DNA of 64,000 nucleotides, taken from assembly GCA_943737045.1 (NCBI GenBank), contig CALSFV010000089.1, positions 306,247 through 370,246 of the forward strand. The letters run 5' to 3'. This stretch comes from Parapristionchus giblindavisi (Eukaryota; Nematoda; Chromadorea; Rhabditida; Diplogasteridae). Position numbers and translations under genes: made by a program. Under the pieces are notes generated by a model. The model made no database searches, was not told the DNA's origin, and saw only the letters and a program-made list of their open reading frames with translations. Below are positions 34,918 to 47,700 of this stretch, one piece after another. Each line of letters starts with the position of its first letter. Position 1 is the stretch's first letter.

Positions 34918-35368
34918 TGCGGTGTTCAGAACTTGGAAAATGATCGAAAATGCGGTAAATGCTGTTCAGAAGTTCAGGTGGAAAATGCCCGAAAATGCTC
35001 GATTTTGGATTGAAAAAGATGGTTTTATACTTTAAATGCGTTGAAACTCGTTATTTCATAGAAAACAACTAATTTAGGTCATTTATAAAGTATGCTACTG
35101 AAATATATATCGTATGATGCTTTTTTGAGCACTTTGAGCCGAAAATCAATGGAAATGATGCGAAAAATCAATCTAGCGAGTCCATATTTAATATTATCGC
35201 TTATCATCAATAAAATGCGTACGCAACATTGTTTGCAACTCTTTAAGGTTGATATTCAACTAAAAACCCAGTAAAACTTGCTTAGAGCATTTTCCGAGCA
35301 TTTTCCGACTGAACTTCTGAACAGTATTTTCCACATTTTCGTGCATTTTCCAAGTTCTGAACACTGCA
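34918..35368. mobile_element. MITE with TTA duplication (PIF/Harbinger-like)
   Basis: 451 bp. The first 60 bp (TGCGGTGTTCAGAACTTGG onward) are inverted at the other end (CCAAGTTCTGAACACTGCA). Flanking TTA occurs at 34915-34917 and 35369-35371; a 3-bp T(T/A)A duplication is typical of PIF/Harbinger elements. The core is AT-rich without a long frame. Confidence 0.75.
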
Positions 35369-36053
35369 TTAGAGGATGCTATTACAAATAGGTCTAGTAC
35401 ATAAGCGATTTGATAAGTTACTATATACATGTTTCAATTTCCGAGAGTTCTCATTCTTTTCCTCATTCGGTCGAGAAAAAAAACTGATTAGCCTAACGTG
35501 GCCCTCTTCGGAACCGTAGTTAAATTAATTTAGAAGTCAATAAATCGATGTGTGGTAAAATTAGGCAAAATACAATGGACGTAACCAATTTAAGCTAATG
35601 TTTTAAGTGACGAGATTTTACAGATGACGAAATTTTCCATAAGATGCAATAGTAATATGTAGTAGAACCTTGCATAATTTGAAATGTAGATTCATATATT
35701 GAGTGGATGAAAAAGAATGAATAAATATTGAGAACAAAGATGAATGAATCGATAGATACATGATAACTGTTGTATTCGCAATAATTCTTCATAAGTTCTA
35801 TGGCCACGTTTCAATAAACTTTTTTCTCTCAATAGCATTTCGCATGCATCCTATGTATGTTATGTAATATGTAGAGGAGATAAATATGTGGAAATGTACA
35901 TGAAAGTAGATATATTTATTTAACGAATTGTATTTAGTGCAGATATAATGCGTCTCGAGACGTTTGAGTAGACATCGATCAAGGAGGCTTTTTGATAGAT
36001 CCGAACTACAAAAACGATTACAAACATATCTACATGATGTAAAATACTGTGAC
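35369..36053. other. Intergenic, no feature seen
   Basis: AT-rich sequence downstream of the small membrane-protein gene. An open frame on the minus strand (35798-36118) overlaps its last exon in another frame and has no support. Confidence 0.4.
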
Positions 36054-36599
36054 CTATACCGTAATTGTAAATGGAGAATCATGAATACCATCGTTATCAT
36101 GTTCGAGATAGGGATCAAATATTTCTGATTTGTCCGTTAATTCTTTCGTAGGCTTTTCTAAAAATTATTTATGATTTAGATGAAAACTATTAATCTCACT
36201 CTTATCGTGCTTATGTTCTGACTTTGACTTGATTGCATCTATTTTTCTGAAAGAATCAATTGAATTAGTTAAGAATACTATTCTCTCACAGATAAGCCAC
36301 AGTGAAAAAATATCCAAAGAAGCCTGAGAGAATGCTTAGAAATAATATAACAAATGCTGAAACACAAAATATTCCACTGAATCATTTAGATTGAATTTCT
36401 CACGCCAGAGTAAAATATCTCCAATCGATCCCCAGAATAACAATTGATCGATATCACCAGAGTGCCATTCTAGATTAATTTACAGTGATAAATATTTAAT
36501 AGACGATCTACGATTACCTTTATCCTCAAATTGAAAGTCGTCAGTTATATTGCATATTAATGTCCGTACTGGACAGCTCTTAATCTCACCACCGCTCAT
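36054..36599 (-). CDS. Small single-pass membrane protein, unknown function
   Basis: Five exons (36518-36599, 36404-36469, 36290-36356, 36200-36246, 36054-36157) with 40-75-nt introns give 121 residues. The N-terminal half (MSGGEIKSCPVRTLICN...) is hydrophilic and ends in FWGSIGDILLW. One strongly hydrophobic segment follows (PFVILFLSILSGFFGYFFTVAYL). The tail is Lys-rich, then acidic, and ends FTITV, which fits a class I PDZ-binding C-terminus (T-x-V). I do not recognise the family. Its start codon is 194 bp from that of the divergent SR-like gene. Confidence 0.75.
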
Positions 36600-36793
36600 C
36601 ACAAATGGAACATTTCACAATGAACAAATGAAGTTGTGAACTATTTTCAATGAAATGGTGGCATATTGAAGTGATTTTTCTGCATAATATTTAAAAAAAA
36701 TCAAATTTACAACATAACAAATAATAATTTAAATAATTAAATGAATATTTTAAAAGTTTAAAAACTTGTGAACGCTTTGCATCTCACACAGAA

Positions 36794-39178
36794 ATGTCGG
36801 AATCGATTTATACTGATATCAAATTACGGTACGTCACTTTTTTCTCTTTCCTGTTCGTTATGTGATTTCTAATCATTTCCTCTTTATTTTAGTTTGTGTA
36901 TGATTGTAATATTATTCGTTCTTTGTTCATAATTATTTTACTTTCAAGACAATTATTGATTGATGACGATCTTTTGAGTTGTCTGCCATAGAAGATGGGA
37001 AATTGCCTACAATGAACATCATTTCTAAAGAAAAGGTACAGAGATGAGTACTAGTTTGACCTAAAAAAATTAAGTGTTGTCTAGTGCAAATAAGTTAGCC
37101 CACCTCTTCAATATCTCTCTTATAGCCTTCAATCATTCATTCTGCTGCAATGACTGAGTCAAGATTACTGTTCATATTTAATATCGATTTCTCTTTGCAC
37201 TCCATTCAGGTATCGAAATAAATTAGTTAATTTAGTATTAGTATTATTAGTTAATATTAGTTAATTTCTAGATTATCGTTACAGGCAATTATCGATCATT
37301 TTTCTCTTTTTGGTGATGTTAAAATGGTCTCTATCATTGGAAGGCCTGATAAAGTAAACAATGGAATGGGAACTGTAGAATTCCTATCCAAAATAGCTGC
37401 TCAGTTTGTTCATCCGATCTTTATTTCATATTTCAATTGCTTTTTTTCTAGGAAATGTTTGAACAACGGCGATATCCATATCGTTAACGGTGCTGAACTT
37501 AAAGTATCTCCGAAAGCTGAAAAAGAACAGATTAATCCACAGGTATATCAGCCATTTATAAGGCTCATTCACTTATTCCAATTGAGTTGATCTTTAGCAC
37601 TCTAACTCTTCAGCTTTATTTTAAAATAGTTTTTAATAATTAAAATTCAGAATACGACTCCAGTCGTTATAACATTAGATGATGATGATAATGATGATGA
37701 AGAAAAGGGAGAAGGAGAGATTACGAATGAAGTTGATGAATGTGTAGTGGATACAAGGAATATGATGGATGCATCAAATAAAGAGGAGATATCTATTGAT
37801 CTGAATAGTCAACCATCTACTTCTCATATTATATCATTCAAAAAGAATACTTCTACAGGTAATGGTGTTATTGTATCATTAATCAATACTTAAATCTACT
37901 AATATATCGATTTATACATTGTATTGAATGAATCAGATGTCGTGATTCCTCCTATTCCTTCCCGTTTTGGATATAATCGATCAATATCCATTGATAGAAC
38001 CATCAATGATAGGAGTAGAAAGGTATTCAATATCATATCATCATGTATTACTGGATTTGGGTATATGATTTATAGTTGTACTATGAATGATTTAATTACA
38101 GAGTGAATATAGGAGGAACAGAGAAAGAAGTAGAAGTAGAGGTAGATCAAGATCGAGATCTTATGAAAGAAGAGATAAATCAATCGATAGAAGAGATAGA
38201 TCAAGATCTCGAGAAAGAAGAAGAAGAGGGGATAGAGATAATGAATATAGTAGAAATATTAGAAAAGATGAAAAGAAGAATAAAGACGAATCGTTAATGA
38301 CAGAATCATTGGGTTCACGGAATACGGTATATGATCATTCTGATTTACAGTAATATAATTATATATTGAAGGAATCAAGAGATAAGTCAATAACAAATGA
38401 ACTCAATTCATTACTTGGAAAGAATGGTAGAATATTCATTGAAATACTCTTGATAATAGTATATATTAAGGATTCCTAAATGGATTGATGTCATGTAGAA
38501 ATGATTCTGTTCAATCTAATCATTCATCCCCAATGGTTACTTTTATTTATATTATTCATATTAAATATGGTTTATGATGTCATTTCAGACTAATTTCACT
38601 TCGACTTCAAATATTACACAGGTATACTGTACATTCATATCAATTATCGATTCTCTGTTATAGTCGGATCAGTTTTGTATGACCGGATTGGGTGGAATGG
38701 CGATGGGGGATTCTTGTAAGTCTATCAATCAATAATATAATCCACCATATGATATATTCTACAGTAGTGGATGATCGATCATCATTGACGAATTGTCTTA
38801 TTCCTCCTCCCCCTCCTCCATATCCTCCTCCTTCATCTCCTCCTCCCCCTCCTCCACCTTCCCCACCTCCAATTTCCCCACCTACTCCTCCTCCTCCTCC
38901 TTCTACTCCTAAGCCTCCTTCTCTTTTTTCTACTATTCTATCTCGTATTCCTCCTCCACTTCCTCAATATTCTTCAATTCTTATTCAATCTTCATCTCAA
39001 TCTTTTCCTACTCTTAATAATCAGGTAAGATATCACTTATAGAAAGAGAGAAAGAAAGAATGAGATTAACAAGAGTGACATTAGAGTGAGATTGTAAGAG
39101 TTGGTTGTGTAAGAGATCGTAAAAAATTAAAAAATTATTGTAATCTAAAAGGATCCAGTGTTTGGACCCTGGTCCTAG
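36794..39178 (+). CDS. SR-like splicing factor: RRM, RS domain and proline-rich tail
   Basis: Fourteen exons join in frame from 36794-36832 to 39152-39178, giving 466 residues. An RRM occupies roughly residues 40-130: RNP2-like RLLFIFNID, then HFSLFGDVKMVSII, then MGTVEFLSK in the RNP1 position. An acidic stretch (LDDDDNDDEEKGEGE) follows, then an RS-type domain encoded by 38102-38326 (RERSRSRGRSRSRS, RDRSRSRERRRRG). The tail is polyproline (exon 38765-39024: runs of five to seven Pro broken by Ser/Tyr) and ends DPVFGPWS. RRM-RS proteins act in pre-mRNA splicing in the nucleus. RNP1 is weak (no aromatic pair), so RNA binding may be atypical. A spliced-leader acceptor (ATCTCACACAG) sits 3 nt before the ATG. 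Confidence 0.85.
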
Positions 39179-40432
39179 ACATTTATGGTATACGGTAGCG
39201 TTGACAATAAATGAAAATCATAGAATATTCCATGAATTTAGACGTGTGATAGATCCATTTAATTATAATAATATCTCTCAATTTCATAATTCTCATCGTT
39301 TGGTTTTTCCAAATTCTCTAAAAGAATCATCGTCATATGTACCTGCTAATCAATCATTTGCCAATAATCATTGATCGATCTTCAATCGATTCGATTACTG
39401 TAGTTAATACTGTAAGTGCATGTCTATTTCTACCACATAGATATCAATATGATTTTTTAGATTCATTCATTCTTAGATATCGCATGTTGAAAACTATCCG
39501 AAGGTCATTCACAATATATTTGGTAATACCTGCAGTACTTTCTATACAACTTCCTCATTCTACATTCATTAGTCATTACAATCTTTCATCCATATTAATC
39601 ATCACGTCATACCATATATTGTCATCAAATTATTCCAATGAACGCATAAATTATATTCTCTTTATCATATAATTACTCTTAACGAATGATATCACTCACT
39701 GTGTGTGATAATGATTATATTGATTGATTGGTCATTCGATTTCATTGATCGATAATAATAACAGTAATAGATTGAATCGATCTATTTAAAGTTGGGGGAA
39801 ATGAGGTCATTCTTATATTAGCCTATTCATCATTTGGAAGAACAAATTGACATTTAAAGGAGATGGAAAGGAAAGACAATGAATACAAGTTTGAATCTAT
39901 ACAGTATAGAAAGAGGAGGAATACGGTAGTGTTGTAGTGTAAATCGATAGAAATATAAACAATATAATATGAATGTGAAAGGGATGAAGGGGAATAGGAA
40001 ATTATCGATTGATTGAGAGGACTCGTAATAATTAGATTATTGCATAATATGAGAATCCCCTGAACTATACACAATATGAACGATGAAGGGATGGGGAGTA
40101 TTAGCAAAAACAATAGGGTATATAACCTGAGTGAAACATAATTAAAGGAGGAAGAAAATGTGATCTTTGATCTTTGTGTCTAATCAATAAAACCGTATGA
40201 AAGTATGATACGTATTCAATAATGAAAAAAATGGTGAAGCACTTATTACAGAAATTGAGAATGATATTGTAAATGAATGAATCGATCGATTATTGATCCA
40301 ATCATTAAGAAGATAAGGCAAGTAGAAAAGATTGACAAGGATAGAAGCCTTAGGCTCATAATGTACTACTCCTAATAAGTGAATATTGATTGAATGGAAT
40401 GAATCAAATATCGATTGATTGAATAGATAAAA
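39179..40432. other. Intergenic between convergent genes
   Basis: No supported gene. Open frames at 39162-39374 and 39337-39672 follow the stop codon of the SR-like gene in other frames and have no family features; one could represent a longer alternative 3' end. A GATCTTTGATCTTT motif lies at 40161. Confidence 0.45.
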
Positions 40433-42129
40433 TCAAACAATTTGAGGAACAGGACGTGGTCTTCGTGTGAAATCTCGTTCCCTTTTCACAGCTCCAATCT
40501 CATCATGATGACTGATTCCATTACCATTACTCATTCCATTTCCATTCAAATATTCTCTGTAATTCATACAATCAATATCACAAATATATTCAGATATCTT
40601 CGCTAATACTACAGTAATGAATGATTAAAATGATACTAGATAGGAAATGAACACTGTATCAATCGATTGAAATAAATCGATAATGATAACTCACTTGAAT
40701 TCTCCATCTTCATTATGTGCCAATGCTTGTTTACTACTTCCCCTTGAAGAAGATGATGCTGCTGATGATGATTGTCTATAAACAAGATTATGAATCAGAT
40801 TACGGTAGTCATCGAGGTTACTGTACTTGAGGATACAGTATCGATTGATTGGTTATGGTAGATTACAGTACCTGCAGCAATATGAACAACAGAAGCACAT
40901 AGTGACGAGAATGATGATTCCAACGATGATAATAGCGAGAATGAATAGAGTGAGATAGAATGAATTACCACGAAGAGTTGAGAAGAATGGAGCTGCCTGC
41001 TAGATTCATTCGTTCATTCATTCATATTCCATACTTTGATAATTACATATCAATAGACTATGATACATAATTTAATCGATAAATTCATACCTTTGGTGGT
41101 TTGAGCTTGGAGCACAAGTGCATATTGTACATCACACCCTTTAATGTAACCTGAAAGAGAAAATAGAATTGATAGATCAATCAATCAATAAATCAATAAT
41201 GCATACCTTATTCAATACACATGCAACTTCACAAACTTCTTCACACATACTACGATCATCATATGTATGAGACTCTCCTGGAATAGATATCATATTCATT
41301 CATTCAGAAGAAATAATTGTGATTAATCATCAATTCATCTATCTAATATGATAAATATACATTAATAACTAGTAATATATCAATAACAACAACTAATACT
41401 AACATTCTTCATCATCTTCATCATCATCATCTACTATCTCATTCTTCATTCGTAACTACTAATCATCTTTCTATTCATCATACAGTAATATATATAATAT
41501 CCTATTCGTATCATCATCTCTATCCTCTATTCTTTCTTCTTCTCTCGACATATTCTTACATAGTAGTGTATCTACCGTAATCTCCTATTAAATTAGTAAA
41601 GATCGTCTACTAATATATTCTACGTATGCAGTCAAAGAAGTCATCCTATGGATAGATATTCACACGCTTTGTTTGAGTCTCTCCCTCTCCCTCTCTCTTC
41701 ATCTCTCAGTTTCACATTCACACGATCTTCATATCTCATAAGTACTCTATACTCTATACAATCCTCATCTTCAGACTAATATCATATACCATTTTAGTGA
41801 AATCTTATAAGCGTCTACAAATGAAAATGTGTCGCGTTCTCTAAAATGGAGATGTAATGAGAATGACGACGTGATATGAAACCAACAAAGTATCATAAGT
41901 AATCGATAATACATCTCCATCATATATTGATGAAATGAATAAATCAATAATCCTCACCTGATACAGTAGCCACTCCAGATACATATTCAGGTGATCTTGA
42001 ACCTCGATATTCATCCTGATATCTACCGTAATCCGCATAATCGATTGAATTTCGACTACGATCGTTGTAGATTCCACCAAGGGATACGGTAGCTAATGAG
42101 AAGAGTAGAACAAGAACACGTGTGGACAT
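40433..42129 (-). CDS. Type I membrane protein with Cys-rich ectodomain
   Basis: Six exons (41958-42129, 41207-41277, 41091-41150, 40872-40996, 40695-40775, 40433-40556) give 210 residues. A signal peptide (VLVLLFSLATVSLG) precedes a Tyr/Arg/Asp-rich stretch (NDRSRNSIDYADYGRYQDEY). A short Cys cluster follows (CEEVCEVACVL ... HLCSK), then a transmembrane helix (SFYLTLFILAIIIVGIIILVTM) and a juxtamembrane CFCCSYCC motif suited to palmitoylation. The cytoplasmic tail is Ser-rich, then Gly/Asn-rich, ending RRPRPVPQIV. I do not recognise a family; the layout resembles Shisa-type adaptors only superficially. The first intron (680 bp) is far longer than others in this window. Confidence 0.8.
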
Positions 42130-44290
42130 TACTGTAATCATGAATGATTATTGATCAATTGGAGGGGAGAATGAGAGATCGGAATGGATAAAGGACAAAC
42201 GGAACGGAGAAAACAAGAAATAAAATCTTTTCATTCAAAATGGACAACAATTATGGATGAATAGGAGAGCGTTAAATTGAATTGAGACTTATGATGAATA
42301 GAAGAGAACGGAGAATAGAGGAGGAGGAGGAGAGAAGAAGGAGAGGGAGGGGAGGAGGGTAGATGGTATTTGAGGTGTTACAAGAAATATGCAGTGATAG
42401 ATAAATGGAATAGAATATATGGATGATACGAATGGTAGAGGGACTCAATTGATGAAGAGATGATGATAGATAGGGGGAAGTATATGATAATTATGATAAG
42501 AAGAAGAAGAAAGGAAAGCGATCGATAAAAGGAGAAGAAGAATATAAAAGGGCAATTGAATGATACAGAAAGACGTATAGATAAGACAATGATAGAAGGA
42601 GGAGGGAGGAGAGGGAGAATGAGGGGGAGAGGGATAGAGGAGGGGATGATACTAGTTGTAAGTTCATTGAAGTGAATGAAGAAATGTTCCAGATATATTG
42701 TGATTGAGATGAAGAAGAGGATGAATGATATGGATGAATGAAGAGAATCATGAATAGTCTGAGAGAAAGAAGAAGGTTGATATGATTCATTTGAATCTAT
42801 CGACAATGATGATAGATAGATAGATATCGATAAGATATGAAATGATTCATATCAATAGATTCATCCCATACCATTCATTATACACTTATTGAGTATTAGA
42901 AGGAAGAATACAATATTGTATCATTCATATGGATATATTACATATAAGGAATATAGAGAACACAGATACAACCATAGGCTACTACTATCAACTATGACAT
43001 TCATCATTGATGAAGAGAGAGAGAGGGAGAGAGGATAGATGGACGGGGGAGAGGGAGGTCCAGCCATCATTCTTACTCTATAGAATAAGACAACGAAGAG
43101 ACCAGTAGAAAACACTTGTTTTCATCTCTCTCCCTCTCCCTCTCCTTCTGACTCCTCTCCCTCTCCTTCTGACTCTTCCCTCCCTCTCCTTCTTCTCTTC
43201 CTCTACAACTATCATTTGGTTGTCTTCTAACACGATAGATAACAATTAGTACTGACTCCTTCTTCTATTCTATCTATGGAGTATTTCCCTCTATTCCTTC
43301 TCTATAATGAACATTCATTCATTCTATTGCTGTCCACCTTATTCGGTATCTAAGATGGAGAGGTACAAGGAGAGGAAGAGGAAGGAGAGGGAGAGAGAGG
43401 AAGAGGAAGGAGAGGGAGAGAGAGGAAGGGGGGGGGGGAGGAAGGGGAGGTAAAGGTAGGAAGGAATAGGTGAGATAATGATGCTTTCATTCATGGAGAT
43501 CGAATTGACACAAAGGTGCTACCCTATACTACAATTACTACATCCTTTGTCCATATTATATTGAGATGAAATAGAAGCAGATAAGTGATGATCATGAGAT
43601 ACAGTAATCCATACGAGATGGGATACGGTAGATAGATACAGTATGTATCAATAGATATGGGAAGTGGGGAGGAAATGATGAAATGGAGGAATGAATAGTA
43701 TAGACTATAAGTAGAATGAATCATATGGAGAGGAGAATCATGCTGGATGAGTGAGAGAATAGAGAAGAGAAGAGTCTATTGATAAGGAAGAAGAAGAGGG
43801 AGAGATAGAGGGAGAAGGAGAGGGAGAGGGAGAGAATGATAACGATGGAGAGATAGAATAACCAATCATACTGTATATTGTAAAATATGATGATCATGGT
43901 TTAGATAGATAGAGATGAAATGATCTCTCATGATTAATCTATTCCATGTCTTCTTCATTCTTTGAGTAATACATTCTATAGTAGAAAAGACAATGAAAAG
44001 GACGAAGAAGTCTCATATGAGGAAAGTGAAGACAAAGTAATGAATAGGCATGGGTCACTCCTCCCTCTCCTTCTCTATCTCTTCTCTCTACCCTTCACTG
44101 ACTTTCTCATCATCTTTGACTCATTACTTACTTGTATTCATTATCTCAATATCCTGTACCATAGAAGGAGAGGGAGAGGATAATCAAGAGGGAGAGGGAG
44201 AGAAATCTCATGAATCTACGAGTATGAGAGGTACAAGTGAAGTAGAAGAGAATAGATGTTGAATACTTTACTTCCTCTATCATAGAGAAC

Positions 44291-44332
44291 GAGAGAGAGA
44301 GAGAGAGAGAGTGAGAGAGGGAGAGAGAGAGA

Positions 44333-44370
<38 letters not shown>
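44291..44370. repeat. (GA)n microsatellite
   Basis: About 80 bp of GA dinucleotides with a few GGGA and GTGA interruptions. Confidence 0.95.
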
Positions 44371-44374
<4 letters not shown>

Positions 44375-44690
44375 GACCCATAGAATGAAATGAGGATAGA
44401 AAGAGTAAGACAAGGTCTCCGTCGTCTCCCTCTAGCTTTTCCTTAAATGGAGACCTGGAGAGAGGGGAAACAATTGGCCTCTCTCAGAATGAAGATAGAG
44501 TAGTCATCTCCATTTTCTTGTTCCACTTGGCACTATTCCATTCCACTTCCAACTATCAATACTTACTGTAGTTAGTGATCATTCTCTAATCTCTACTGTA
44601 AACTGTTCATGTTTGGGTAACCAAATAGGGGAAGAGAATGACTGGATGGGGGCTTATCATGAAGCACGACGGATGGAGGGTAGAATGATA

Positions 44691-44694
<4 letters not shown>

Positions 44695-44781
<87 letters not shown>
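44695..44781. repeat. Pure (AG)n microsatellite
   Basis: About 43 uninterrupted AG units. Length and purity suggest high mutability. All three overlapping frames were rejected as genes. Confidence 0.97.
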
Positions 44782-44783
<2 letters not shown>

Positions 44784-47700
44784 GGAGGGATTGTTCAAAG
44801 GCCCGACACTTTACCACTCTCCCATAACAAACGGATGGACCATAGATGGACAGAGGGGGGAATAGAGAGAGAGAGAGAGAGAGAGAGTCAAACTTGGTGT
44901 GGTCTGCTTCTATTCTACTCTATCACAACCCATATGGTGATCTACGATTGATTTGATGAAGAGATCAATGAAAGATAAGTTAATGATGGTCATCTGATGA
45001 TCTATTGATTGAATAGAATGATATCATAGAAGGATAGAGAAAGAGGGAAGATCATTCAAGTAAGATAAGAATATGATAGAATTAAGATGAAGAGATGAAT
45101 GAAGAGATAGAGATATGAGAAGAATGAATGAATTGATTCATTGTATTGACCAATTAGAATCATGAAGACATGAAATAAGGATGGAAGCAGAAGGAGATGG
45201 AGAGATATCTAGAAGAAGGAAGGGAGGGAGAGACAAGGTGGTCCCAACACGGAGATAAACAAATTAGACTGATCTTATTGGTAAATACGACAAATGGTAG
45301 GGGAGAGGAATAGAGAGAAGAGAGGAGTGAACAGTTTGATTAAATGAGAGAAGAGAAGGAGAGATACGGTAATGATAGAGGGATTGAAAAGTAAGATTAG
45401 ATTATAATAATATTATATTCCTTCTATCTATAAGGAACATAAGGAATATGTTACATATATGTGTAGACGAATGAAGAAGAAGAGATGAAAATAGAATGGA
45501 GGGGGATAGACAAGTAAGTTGAGAAGATGGAAGGAAGAGGAGAATGATAATATAGAGAATGAACAAAAAGACTGCATATAATCCATACAAAGGATAATAA
45601 AATACGAAGAATATTATGTAAAAGCATGGAAATGTACTCTATTAATATTATAAATATTGTCAAGACGCCGTTGATTCGGACAGAGGTTCTAGTCAGAGGA
45701 ATGTTGTTCTTCTTTCTGTCTATACGGTCAGTCATGTCCATTTATGCCATCCACATATGTTGAAAGAAGAAGGAGATAGAGAGGGAGACTGTGGAAGTTG
45801 TGTAGAAAGAGAAGAGCATAGAATATAATGGATATAAAATAGAAGAAAGAAGAAGAACAATAATCGAGAATGCATAGTTCTACTCATGGTATATGTTCAC
45901 AATGAAGAAGAAGAAGAAGAAGATACAAGATAGAAAGAGAAGACTTATATGGTTAGGAATGCATTGATGAATAGATAAAATATAGAACAAAACGAAGGAA
46001 GAAAATACTGACTGTCATCATGAGATTGATCATATAGAAAGATCAAAGATCAAAGAATATGGATTTGGATATAGTTGACACCTCCTTTATTCTTCTACTT
46101 CTCCATCAGATTGATTTAGTAGTATATACAAAAAGAGTGTCATGGAGATCTAAATGTACTGAAGGAAGAGATCATTCCTCTATCTCTTCCATCCTATGGA
46201 ATATACAAGGAGAGGAAGAGAAAGAGAGAGAGACACTAAGGAGGCATACACAGATTAGAGCTGTGGAGCATAACAAAGAACACTAACGGAAGCATTGAAA
46301 GAAGAAGAGAAGAACGGTGAAGAAGAAGAAGAAGAGAGATGAATAGAGGAGGAGAAGGAGGAGTTGTACAGGTAGATAATCATCGATAGATACATGCTAC
46401 ACGAGAGATCAACGAAAAGAAAATGACTGCAAATAGCATTTTGGCAGAGCGCCAACCCTCTAAACAACAAGCAAGTGCCCACTAAACATCGGAGAATCCT
46501 TGATTTGGGGCCAGCCACTTCATTTGTGTTGTGGCTGTCGTGTAGACATATCAATATAATATACAGTGAGAAGTGAGGAGTGGCATCACGAGGGAACAGT
46601 TGGCAAAAGTGTTTATATGTTAAAGTACAAAGGAGGGAGGGAGGATTCCCCTTCTCCCTCCCCCTCTCCCTCCTCCCTCTCTCAAACCATCCCCTCTTTC
46701 CGTTCGCGGACATTCAATTTATATCTCTAATGACACGAATATCCAATAGAACAACACAGTCAACTTATACAGAGAACTTCATGATGATACAAGATAGAGT
46801 AAAAAGGGTTGAGGGAGGTTAAGGGAGAGGGGTGAAGGGAGGTGGATGGAAGATGAGGGGGGGGGGGGTGAGAAGTTAGAGATAACCACGGCAAAACAAT
46901 GGAAGAGTATGAGAAACTAGATGAGAGAAGAGAAGAAAAAGTCAGCTGATGAGATAAGATTACAAAGAAAATGAAGATGAAGAAGAAGAAGAAGAGGAGG
47001 AGAGGAGATATGATTGAAATGAAGAGGTGAGACAAGTTCAAATGAAGAGGAGGTTATGATGGAGAGAGAGGGAGAGAGGAGAGGGGGAGACATGGACTAA
47101 GTGACAGATTGAACAATTTCCTTCTATATTGAGACAACTTTTGATGGATACAACAATAGAATATAAAGAGATGATGGATATAAATAGATCATCTTATTCT
47201 TTTCTTTATCTCAATAACTCGTCCCTTAATTCATTCATAGACTCCTCCCACTTTGTACTCATGACTCCGCCCCCTTATGAGGAGAGAGAGTACAGTCTCT
47301 CTCTCTCATTAAAGGAAGATTAAATTATAATATATCACATAATCATAATCGGCAATCTATAGAAGGAAAAGAAGATAAAAGATGAGTGGAATGATGAATT
47401 TACAGTTGATCCAATAGAATGAATATGTTTACAATCTATCGAGACCCCCTTACAACCAGACCTTCCTCTAATGTCTATAGATGCCGATGAGAGAATAGAG
47501 GAACAAGTTGAGTCGTTAAAGTTGTGACCCCCTCTATTATGAAAAGAAAGTAGAGTCTTAGAATTTGAAGAAGTAAAAAGGAAGTTAAAGAAGAGGAAAT
47601 GGAAGAGGTTAGATGGGAAGACAAAAGAGCTTAAGATTCATTCTCTGATCTATGATATATGAACCTATTCATGAATAATCATGTTTATATGATAAAATGA

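Noticed and set aside
39337..39672. 111-codon frame after the SR-like gene
   Set aside because: AT-rich, hydrophobic by composition, no start context or homology signal.
44593..44951. 112-codon plus-strand and 74-codon minus-strand frames over (AG)n
   Set aside because: Dinucleotide repeat is open in several frames; no real gene signal.
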